Made by a program: the position numbers and the translations under genes
Assembly (NCBI RefSeq): GCF_014385005.1
Contig: NZ_JACRSZ010000023.1
Span: 1-35,878, forward strand
Direction of reading: 5' to 3'
DNA from: Jingyaoa shaoxingensis
GTDB taxonomy: Bacteria; Bacillota; Clostridia; Lachnospirales; Lachnospiraceae
DNA: 35,878 nt
In this document: positions 16,201 through 23,719 of the stretch, in pieces
Layout of the letters: every line of letters begins with the position of its first letter
Numbering within the stretch: position 1 is the first letter of the stretch
The notes under the pieces: generated by a model
Told to the model about the DNA's origin: nothing
The model's input: only the letters and a program-made list of their open reading frames with translations
The model's database searches: none

Positions 16201-17415
16201 ACGAATAAGCTCCAAATTTTTACATCATTCTCAAACCATACGGACAGTCTCTGCATCTCATTTCAAGCTTGAGTACCATACGTTTTTACATCATTCTCAA
16301 ACTAATACAATTCCGTTTTTGGATTTAATTTGCTTGAGTACCATACGTTTTTACATCATTCTCAAACGGCATTTACCGATTCCACGATACCGATATGGCT
16401 TGAGTACCATACGTTTTTACATCATTCTCAAACGTTTTGGCATCGCTTATTGTCGCAGTTAAGCTTGAGTACCATACGTTTTTACATCATTCTCAAACCG
16501 TGAAACGCCCGAGGGGGGTGATGAATAGCTTGAGTACCATACGTTTTTACATCATTCTCAAACCTCTTTGCTCATGGAATGTCGATACTTATGCTTGAGT
16601 ACCATACGTTTTTACATCATTCTCAAACAGCCCCAATGCAATCAATTTCTATAAAATTGCTTGAGTACCATACGTTTTTACATCATTCTCAAACAAATTG
16701 TTCAAGTAAACCATCTTACTTTTAGCTTGAGTACCATACGTTTTTACATCATTCTCAAACAGCACATACAATGATTCCATTTCCCGCAAGCTTGAGTACC
16801 ATACGTTTTTACATCATTCTCAAACATGTGGTTATTCAACTTCAATAAATGCCAGCTTGAGTACCATACGTTTTTACATCATTCTCAAACCTGTCACCAG
16901 TTTATTTGACAAACTTTCTGCTTGAGTACCATACGTTTTTACATCATTCTCAAACAATTACAATACACTGATTAACGTTATTTGGGCTTGAGTACCATAC
17001 GTTTTTATATCATTCTCAAACTCGAAACTCTTTTAATAAACTTGAATTACTGCTTGAGTACCATACGTTTTTACATCATTCTCAAACATGTAAAAAGGTA
17101 ATCTCCTTTTAAATTTGGCTTGAGTACCATACGTTTTTACATCATTCTCAAACTGTTATTTATGGTATTTATTTTGGAAATGAGCTTGAGTACCATACGT
17201 TTTTACATCATTCTCAAACAGTTCTTCCAGTCTTAGCTGACCATATTGGCTTGAGTACCATACGTTTTTACATCATTCTCAAACAGTCTGTCCAAAGAAT
17301 ACTCATCCGTTGGTGCTTGAGTACCATACGTTTTTACATCATTCTCAAACATGCTTCTATCATACCACAGGTACACACCGCTTGAGTACCATACGTTTTT
17401 ACATCATTCTCAAAC
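16201..17415 (-). CRISPR. Type II-A CRISPR array, 19 repeats and 18 spacers
   Basis: Read on the minus strand, the 36-nt repeat begins GTTTGAGAATGATG and ends GGTACTCAAGC. Repeats start (plus coordinates) at 16201, 16267, 16332, 16398, 16463, 16528, 16593, 16659, 16725, 16790, 16855, 16920, 16986, 17052, 17118, 17184, 17249, 17315 and 17380. Spacers are all 29 or 30 nt. The repeats are identical except 16986-17021 (one substitution) and the leader-distal 16201-16236. The latter keeps only its 20-nt TTTTTACATCATTCTCAAAC part, as terminal repeats often do. The orientation follows from the leader lying beside csn2 and from the anti-repeat of the tracrRNA. I could not match spacers to phages. Confidence 0.98.
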
Positions 17416-17474
17416 CTCAAATTCAAAAATGATATGCTCTCATTCAGCATAAAACAATGATACTCAAACATTTG
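17416..17474 (-). promoter_or_regulatory. CRISPR leader with anchoring element and array promoter
   Basis: The 59 nt between csn2 and the first repeat form the leader. On the minus strand its last seven bases before the repeat are ATTTGAG (17416-17422), identical to the leader-anchoring sequence known to direct spacer insertion in streptococcal type II-A systems. A promoter fits inside: TTGTTT (17452-17457), a 17-nt spacer and TATCAT (17429-17434). Its start would fall at about 17422, at the first repeat. An ATGCT/AGCAT hairpin lies in the promoter spacer. Confidence 0.7.
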
Positions 17475-18146
17475 TTATTGGATTTCACATCCATCTGCAT
17501 CTATAATATAACGAATTCCCCCTTCCAGGCAACTTCTTTCCTGATTTTCGATAAATAAAATATGTATTTCCTGATACATCATTTCCTTGATTAACAGATT
17601 CATCTTCTCATCAGTCAAATAACTTCTGATATTGACGAATACATACAATTTCTTTTTAAGTAGCTGGGATGTAATTTTTATATATTGAACCAATTTTTCC
17701 AAATAGCTTTCTTCCATAATTTCATACTTTACTGACAGTGATTTCAAAACCATTGTCAAGTCTAGATCATTTTCTGTTTGCAAAATATAATCTGTCCGTT
17801 GTTCTAACTCTAGGACATATTCTAAAATATATTGCGTTATTTCCTGCGTTCTTACAAAGAATTGTTCCGAATGAGCCAACTGCTCCAATTCGACATATAG
17901 CTTTCCAAGAATCCTCTTATCATTTAAATCTATGGCAAACGGTTGAAAAATCAATTCAATATTTTTTCGTATATCCAATTCTTTTTCATCATCTGATAAT
18001 ACATAATGTCCAGTTCCATTTTCACATTGTTTCCAGAGTTCATCCAAAAATTTTGAAAAATAATCTGGTGATTCTATGATCCATTCAGTAAACAATGATT
18101 CATTTGACATGATTGCACAGTTTAGATCTTCATGTACCAGTTTCAC
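17475..18146 (-). CDS. csn2: Type II-A CRISPR adaptation protein Csn2
   Basis: Csn2 forms a tetrameric ring around linear double-stranded DNA ends and works with Cas1-Cas2-Cas9 in spacer acquisition. The 223-residue length matches the short streptococcal type (about 220). The sequence has the expected alpha/beta head (MKLVHEDLNCAIM) and a helical middle part rich in Glu/Leu. A C-terminal strand region follows (KKKLYVFVNIRSYLTDEKMN, HILFIENQE). It starts with GTG at 18146, overlapping the cas2 stop as GTGA. Its presence assigns the locus to subtype II-A. Confidence 0.9.
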   Translation of the reverse strand: MKLVHEDLNCAIMSNESLFTEWIIESPDYFSKFLDELWKQCENGTGHYVLSDDEKELDIRKNIELIFQPFAIDLNDKRILGKLYVELEQLAHSEQFFVRTQEITQYILEYVLELEQRTDYILQTENDLDLTMVLKSLSVKYEIMEESYLEKLVQYIKITSQLLKKKLYVFVNIRSYLTDEKMNLLIKEMMYQEIHILFIENQERSCLEGGIRYIIDADGCEIQ

Positions 18147-18448
18147 AAAATCACCAGCCTTTCATCTGTATCAAGTACCTCACTTTTGCTTTCTCCAACA
18201 ATAATATCCATTTTTGCGTATTGCTTTTCTGTTACTGAAAGCAATTGTATAAGACCTTCTTCCGGTTTATTCTTATGGACCTTTTCTATAATTGCATTTA
18301 CTGCAGATCCATTTAACGCCAATTTACAATATACTGATTCCTGCAACATCATAAATCCGCTTTTTAGGAGAAACTTTCGAAACTTCCTATAGGCTTTTCG
18401 GTTTTCTTCCGTAATCACCGGCAAATCAAAAAAAACAAGTACTCTCAT
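18143..18448 (-). CDS. cas2: CRISPR-associated endonuclease Cas2
   Basis: Cas2 is the structural partner of Cas1 in the integrase complex. The 101-residue protein begins MRVLVFFDLPVIT (metal-binding Asp8) and continues with YRKFRKFLLKSGFMMLQESVY, a ferredoxin-like fold signature. I start it at 18448, 4 nt after the cas1 stop, because family members begin exactly there. A longer frame would overlap cas1 by 47 nt and add unrelated residues. Its stop overlaps the csn2 start by 4 nt. Confidence 0.95.
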   Translation of the reverse strand: MRVLVFFDLPVITEENRKAYRKFRKFLLKSGFMMLQESVYCKLALNGSAVNAIIEKVHKNKPEEGLIQLLSVTEKQYAKMDIIVGESKSEVLDTDERLVIL

Positions 18449-18452
18449 AAAT

Positions 18453-19325
18453 CTATAGCTCAATTCTGTAAAATCGAAGCAGTGCACTGTCATCTTCATT
18501 CAATGCATCAAACACACTCCTACAATATATTTTGATTGCATTATTTACATACTGTATTTTCCCATCAATTTGTACTTCCTGGTTCAGTATATTCACTAGT
18601 TGCATTTTTTCTTCTTTTTCTAATTTAGTTGGCATCATCTGTATAACCTGTTGATCTACTAATATTCGAAATGGTTCCATCATATCAGAGGCCAAATTAA
18701 ATTTATTAAACATGTTATCATGAAACAGACCCAATTGTGTAATATACCCATTCGCTACAATTTCTCTTGCAAATGTAGATAAAAGTATAGAATATCCATA
18801 ATTTAATCCGGCATTGATATAACTGTCTTCCGTTCTGGTAAAATCCATCCCGAATAATGCATTGAAATATACTTTTGCAGCATGTCCTTCTCTGTTCGTC
18901 CCATCATTCCACGTAATTTCTGTTAAATATTGTCCAAGTAATTCTGCTTCATCCTTTCTTCGTAATGTTAGTAGTTCTTTTTGTTTCCGAATCTTTTCGC
19001 TGACAATTTCCGTCCATACAGCCTCTTTTGTTTTCTGCTTCCATGCGATCTGTTTTCGCACTTTATTACTGGTATCATGACTTCCATAATAACTCACAAT
19101 CTCCGATGAAGGATTTCTTTTTTCATCACAGAAAATCACCTTTACTTTTCTTTTAGCCAATTCCGCCAGCAAGCCGGTAGTAAGAGACACCGCAGTGGAT
19201 TCGATTAATAACGTTCCGATTTCGCTTAATACTATTTTTGTTACTTCATCTCCTCGCACTACCATATAGCCAAGCTGAAGATCTAACTTGGCTCGTTTTG
19301 AAATTACAATCGTTCTCCAACTCAT
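18453..19325 (-). CDS. cas1: CRISPR-associated integrase Cas1 (type II)
   Basis: Cas1 catalyses insertion of new spacers at the leader-repeat junction. The 290-residue protein has the beta-sheet N-domain (MSWRTIVISKRAKLDLQLGY) and a helical catalytic domain. The metal ligands Glu146 (TNREGHAAK), His202 (GLFHDNMFN) and Glu217 (SDMMEPFR) are all present, at nearly the same positions as in S. pyogenes Cas1. Its ATG overlaps the cas9 stop (ATGA), so the two are translationally coupled. Nothing suggests loss of function. Confidence 0.97.
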   Translation of the reverse strand: MSWRTIVISKRAKLDLQLGYMVVRGDEVTKIVLSEIGTLLIESTAVSLTTGLLAELAKRKVKVIFCDEKRNPSSEIVSYYGSHDTSNKVRKQIAWKQKTKEAVWTEIVSEKIRKQKELLTLRRKDEAELLGQYLTEITWNDGTNREGHAAKVYFNALFGMDFTRTEDSYINAGLNYGYSILLSTFAREIVANGYITQLGLFHDNMFNKFNLASDMMEPFRILVDQQVIQMMPTKLEKEEKMQLVNILNQEVQIDGKIQYVNNAIKIYCRSVFDALNEDDSALLRFYRIEL

Positions 19326-22300
19326 AACGCTAATAAATCAATCTCATTTTCAAATACTCCTGTTACTGACTGATGAATTATGGTTATTTTTTTACATCCT
19401 GTTATATTGTTGTTCATAACCAGAATTCCTGCACTTGAAGGTCCATTAATCAACTTCAGATTTGCTGCGCCACTCTGACACTGAAACATATGAAGAATTT
19501 CAGACAATACCAGACATTTTTCTTCATTCGTTAATTTCACAAACGTTTCTCTGCCGTTTTCTAATGTTTTAGCCTGCGCACTTAACCGTACATGATAGAC
19601 TGTATTTTTTATTTTATACAAAAATGTGTCATATAGTTCTGTCAAACTCTGTTCTGTAAGTTCATCATTTGCTGTTAAAAACGCATTCTTATTGTCTTTT
19701 TGCCGTTTTTCATACTTTAATATTCTCTTTAATATGATTGTTTCATTTTTTGAAAGTAACAATTGATTTGCACCTTTAAAAATTAATCGATTCTCTGTTC
19801 GTCCTGAAAGCCACATATGAAATCCATCCACATTGAATAATGTATCCGTTTTTATCTTCCTTATTAAAATTTGTGGTTCATTCATTCCCTTTTCTTTTCG
19901 TAAATACTCCAAAGCAGTACTCTCATTACTTTCAATTTGATTTTTCAAATATAATGGTATATATTCTAAAGTCTTAATTTCTTTACCCTTTTTATCCTTT
20001 GATTTTACCAGCATAAAATAGGCACCTGTTGCTTTATTATATCCACCATATTTATCGATGTTCTGTAATCTGTCATCACTCCCTTTTATTGGAACTTGCC
20101 CTTTTCCTTTTTTCATAATCTGTTGATCAAACAGTCCACCCTTTACTTCATACGATTTTCTTGTAACAAGAATATTATTCTTTTCCATTGTCTGCCTCAC
20201 AGTTACAATAGAACCTGTTTCCCCTGCTTTCCATGCAGTTTCCCCATTTCTGGTTACATCATATTTCGAAGTGAACATTTTTTGCAAATTATAAGTTCTG
20301 CCAGGATTATCTTTTACATATCTCGCTGCATCTTTTGTAAATTTTACAAAATAGGTATTTCCCACAACAATATTCAAATAAGCATCTTTCGCATGATGAT
20401 AATCGTTCAGCTCTCGAACTTTCACAAACTTATAGTCTTGTCGGAATTGAGACACTGTTCTCGCTTTCACATATACAATATCACTTTCTGGTAACGTATC
20501 TTTTAATATTTCGGCAACTGCTTTTGTGCTTTGCCTTGTCTCCACAATCTGTCTTTCAATAAATCCAGCAAGCTCATTTGGTAAAAATTCATCTTTTCTT
20601 ATTAATCGTTCATATTTCTCCCTAGATATAAAAGATTGTTCCAAAAGCATTTTCCAGAATGGCTGCATCTTTTTCTGAATATCTCTATTCAGTGGATAAT
20701 TGTCTGATTTTATTGCATTAAGTTCCTTCTTTACCAATACCCGATTGTTCAAACTGTCATCCATAGTTTTAGACTGCGGGTAAATATGGTCAATATCGTA
20801 TTTACTATTATCCCATAACGCTTCTAAATCTATTGGCTCGCCTGAATACATACACCTGCCCTTTTGCGTATAATACAAATAAAGTCTGTCACTTCTCAGA
20901 TTCTGATCACCTTGCAGATTCAGTTCACCTATCCAGTCCCGTTCTTCTGTTTTGCAAGTCTTATAAAGCTCCTGCAATTGTTTTTTTCTTGACTCGGTTC
21001 GTTTGCTTTCCTGCTTTTCCCGTGCCATTTCTACAAAAACTCTTTTAGGTTCCCCACCCATAATTTTTTCAATTTCTTTTACAATCAGCAGAGTCTGCCA
21101 AATCTGTCTCTTAACAGCTGGTGATACATATAATTCTTCTATCATCTGATAAGACAAATTTTCTCTCTTTCCCAAAGAATTATATACATTGATTTCTGCC
21201 GTAAACGAATACTTTTTACTTAATAATATTTGCAGGTTGTCATTTGTTTCCCATAATGCAGTTATAATGTTCCACACTTCTCCTGTTCCCGGAGCTGGTA
21301 TAGTTACCTCCTCAAGCAATTCTTTCGATAACCTTCCCCAGCCTTTATAAGAAAGATTCAATATTATCTTTACTTGTTTTTCCGTTAACTGTGGAAATTG
21401 TTGTTTCAACCGTTGTTTTAATATTTTTTTATCTTCGCCAAACAGCACAACCGATAATATAATCTCTTCTTTATCTTTCTGTGAAAGTGCCGCATCCATT
21501 AATTTTTCTTTAAAATCGTGATAAGCAGTCAAAGCGCTCTTAAAGTCTCCATCGATTCCACTTAATTCCGCATCTTTTCCTACAATGCCTTCCCTTATCA
21601 AGTAGTCTCTTATCTTTTTCTGTGTTACTTTCCTTTTTTTACAAAAAACATCTTCATATATTCTCTGTTTTAACTCAACAGATATTTTCTCACCATTTAT
21701 ACGAAGATTATTCAATTCATTTAATACCATGAATTTACTGTATAGTAATGAATCTTTCGGTAAAACATCTGCTCCTACAAGATAAGTACACTTATTTGTC
21801 ATTCTTCGTATGAATTTTTCAGCACTAGCTTCTACATCAATTACCTCTTCAAAATTCCACGGATAGATTTTTTCATCATTTTTTCTGATTGCCCATGAAA
21901 AACTCGATTTTACTTCTTCGCTCTGCCTGTTCAGTGGTCCGACATAATAAGGAATTCGAAATGTGAAGAGTTGAATTATCATTTCTCCGTTTTTATTTAT
22001 CAATGGTATTTTGTCACGCAAATTCGCAATTATCTGTCTTAGTTCATATAAATGAACCTGATACGGAATAACACCATTGTCTTTTGTCACCTGTCTTGGA
22101 AGAAAAGAATCTTTTTCTAACTCTCCAGCTAAATACTGTTTACTGCTTTCATCTATTAATTTTTCCAGTACATTCTTTTTTAAATAGTCTATAAACTCTT
22201 GTCTGTCGCAGCGTTTTCCCTGAAGATTTGTCTTCTTTCCATTTTTCTTCGTTTGTCCTATATAAGCACAATAATTTTTCACCTTTGCATCTGAATTAAC

Positions 22301-23341
22301 AAATATCTTCTTATAATCTTCTTTCGGTAATTGCTCTTTTACCATTCTTTTCAGCATTTTCAAGTCTTTTTTATGCTTTTCATATATCTGCACTTTAGCT
22401 TCTGATATATATTGTGATCCATTTAAAATATCCTCCAACACCGCCCAGTCATAAACCGCTTTTGCTGATTCAATGATATAATACAATTCACTCAAATCCG
22501 TTTCCACCACTGCTTTGTACTCTTCATATCCGCTATCGGCAAATGATATTTTTGATCTTTCACATCTATCCAGGTCTTCATTACCAAATAAGTCACTTAA
22601 TTTTACAGTTCCTCCAGACAATAATGTCAAAAATCCTTTTTCACATGTGCTTTTAGCATGCAATTCTTTTACCAGCTTCGTCTTTTTCCCTGTCCTCGTC
22701 TCATTTCTGTCTGTTAATATCGACTTAATAAAACATATATTATCTTTTGTGATATCAAGATCAAATTCCAACTCTTCATTTTTTATATTATTGATTAACT
22801 GTAAAAATGTTGTTTCAAAATCAATCACCTGTCCAATATCACCTGACAGAAGAAAATGACCTCGGTGCTTCATCATATGGTGCATCGCCAAATATACCAA
22901 ACGAATATCTGGAATCTCCGTCGTCTCCATGAGGTATTTTCTCAAATGGTATATTGTTGGAAATTCTTTGTGATAATCTTTGTCTGTATAATCTGCATCC
23001 GCAAATAATGTGTACGGAAGCTCAGGACATGTTCCATCTTCCTGCCTTTTGTCCTCTGGGTAATATTTACTTTCTTTCATTCTAAGATAGAATCCAGGAT
23101 CTACTTTGCTGATTTCCTCTGAAAACAATTCTTGTAATATATTTATTCTCCACCCTCTTCGATCCAGCCTTCTACGTGCTGTTCGAAACATTCTTCGTTC
23201 TTCAGCTGTCTCTGCACTTTCAAACAATCTCACACCCCATAATGCTTTTCCATGTCTACGCAAAACACGATATTGTGGATCTGTCACTGCCCATCCAACA
23301 GATCCGGTTCCCATATCTAATCCAATAAAATAATCTTGCAT
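19322..23341 (-). CDS. cas9: CRISPR-associated endonuclease Cas9 (type II-A)
   Basis: Cas9 cuts DNA guided by crRNA and tracrRNA. In the 1339-residue form the RuvC-I motif IGLDMGTGSVGWAV gives Asp9, and the Arg-rich bridge helix is at about 49-73. RuvC-II VFVEMAREK gives Glu771, the HNH motif YDIDHIYPQS gives His852 with Asn866 and Asn875, and RuvC-III YHHAKDAYLN gives His982/His983 and Asp986. So both nuclease sites look intact. The C-terminal PAM-interacting domain ends IIHQSVTGVFENEIDL, as in other II-A proteins. I prefer the ATG at 23341 (GGGG upstream; relatives start just before this motif), but an in-frame ATG at 23353 is possible. First gene of cas9-cas1-cas2-csn2, and clearly A+T-rich. 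Confidence 0.98.
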   Translation of the reverse strand: MQDYFIGLDMGTGSVGWAVTDPQYRVLRRHGKALWGVRLFESAETAEERRMFRTARRRLDRRGWRINILQELFSEEISKVDPGFYLRMKESKYYPEDKRQEDGTCPELPYTLFADADYTDKDYHKEFPTIYHLRKYLMETTEIPDIRLVYLAMHHMMKHRGHFLLSGDIGQVIDFETTFLQLINNIKNEELEFDLDITKDNICFIKSILTDRNETRTGKKTKLVKELHAKSTCEKGFLTLLSGGTVKLSDLFGNEDLDRCERSKISFADSGYEEYKAVVETDLSELYYIIESAKAVYDWAVLEDILNGSQYISEAKVQIYEKHKKDLKMLKRMVKEQLPKEDYKKIFVNSDAKVKNYCAYIGQTKKNGKKTNLQGKRCDRQEFIDYLKKNVLEKLIDESSKQYLAGELEKDSFLPRQVTKDNGVIPYQVHLYELRQIIANLRDKIPLINKNGEMIIQLFTFRIPYYVGPLNRQSEEVKSSFSWAIRKNDEKIYPWNFEEVIDVEASAEKFIRRMTNKCTYLVGADVLPKDSLLYSKFMVLNELNNLRINGEKISVELKQRIYEDVFCKKRKVTQKKIRDYLIREGIVGKDAELSGIDGDFKSALTAYHDFKEKLMDAALSQKDKEEIILSVVLFGEDKKILKQRLKQQFPQLTEKQVKIILNLSYKGWGRLSKELLEEVTIPAPGTGEVWNIITALWETNDNLQILLSKKYSFTAEINVYNSLGKRENLSYQMIEELYVSPAVKRQIWQTLLIVKEIEKIMGGEPKRVFVEMAREKQESKRTESRKKQLQELYKTCKTEERDWIGELNLQGDQNLRSDRLYLYYTQKGRCMYSGEPIDLEALWDNSKYDIDHIYPQSKTMDDSLNNRVLVKKELNAIKSDNYPLNRDIQKKMQPFWKMLLEQSFISREKYERLIRKDEFLPNELAGFIERQIVETRQSTKAVAEILKDTLPESDIVYVKARTVSQFRQDYKFVKVRELNDYHHAKDAYLNIVVGNTYFVKFTKDAARYVKDNPGRTYNLQKMFTSKYDVTRNGETAWKAGETGSIVTVRQTMEKNNILVTRKSYEVKGGLFDQQIMKKGKGQVPIKGSDDRLQNIDKYGGYNKATGAYFMLVKSKDKKGKEIKTLEYIPLYLKNQIESNESTALEYLRKEKGMNEPQILIRKIKTDTLFNVDGFHMWLSGRTENRLIFKGANQLLLSKNETIILKRILKYEKRQKDNKNAFLTANDELTEQSLTELYDTFLYKIKNTVYHVRLSAQAKTLENGRETFVKLTNEEKCLVLSEILHMFQCQSGAANLKLINGPSSAGILVMNNNITGCKKITIIHQSVTGVFENEIDLLAL

Positions 23342-23370
23342 CTTTATCCCCATTTTCTTTCAAATACCCG

Positions 23371-23399
23371 TTGACAGTTCCGTTCTTATTCCTTATACT
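23371..23399 (+). promoter_or_regulatory. tracrRNA promoter
   Basis: TTGACA (23371-23376), a spacer of exactly 17 nt and TATACT (23394-23399) lie on the plus strand. The expected start at about 23405-23407 coincides with the first base of the anti-repeat. The -35 box lies only 30 nt from the cas9 start codon. Confidence 0.85.
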
Positions 23400-23405
23400 A
23401 AAGGT

Positions 23406-23512
23406 AAGTTTAGTACCATACTAACTTACATCATAAGTTCAAATAAGAATTTATTCAAGTCGCCACTTTTGTGGCCCACAGTGTGTGGATAGCCTGCTAT
23501 GCAGGCTTTTTT
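23406..23512 (+). ncRNA. tracrRNA with intrinsic terminator
   Basis: The anti-repeat (23407-23444) matches the complement of the CRISPR repeat, including TAGTACCATAC and TTACATCAT. Pairing with the repeat gives a lower stem GUUUGA/UCAAAU, a GA/AAGU bulge and an upper stem AUGAUGUAA/UUACAUCAU. This is the same architecture as in S. pyogenes. It is followed by AAGAATTTATTCAAGTC as a nexus-like hairpin. Hairpins GCCAC-TTTT-GTGGC (23462-23475), CCACA-GTG-TGTGG (23476-23488) and the terminator AGCCTGC-TAT-GCAGGCT (23491-23507) with six T complete it. It is divergent from cas9, pairs with the crRNA for RNase III processing and anchors the guide in Cas9. Confidence 0.93.
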
Positions 23513-23517
23513 CTTTG

Positions 23518-23535
23518 TACTTATAATTATAAGTA
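23518..23535. promoter_or_regulatory. 18-bp perfect palindrome upstream of cas9 (possible operator)
   Basis: TACTTATAATTATAAGTA is a perfect palindrome lying 5 nt after the tracrRNA T-run. On the minus strand it is just downstream of a weak candidate promoter (TTGCAG at 23559-23564 with TATATA at 23534-23539). A repressor site is possible but unproven. Apart from the dacF terminator, the rest of 23513-23719 is A+T-rich and holds no gene. Confidence 0.35.
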
Positions 23536-23627
23536 TATATTAACATTTTTTCATTGTTCTGCAAGTTTTTTATGCACTACTTCCAATAAAACTTTTTATA
23601 TTTCTTATTTTTTTACATTTCCATAAT

Positions 23628-23657
23628 AAAAAGGAACCAGATACCATTCTGATTCCC
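23628..23657 (-). terminator. Intrinsic terminator of the second carboxypeptidase gene
   Basis: On the minus strand GGAATCAGA (loop ATGGTA) TCTGGTTCC, with one G-U pair, is followed by TTTTTATTA. It lies 63 nt beyond the stop codon and separates this gene from the CRISPR locus. Confidence 0.75.
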
Positions 23658-23719
23658 TTCAAACACCTATTCTTTCTTATACTTTTCAATCAAGCATTCA
23701 TATACTTGTAAGCTGTTTC

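Noticed and set aside
16172..16462. A 96-codon frame through the CRISPR array
   Set aside because: It consists of translated repeats and spacers with a repeating peptide pattern, not a gene.
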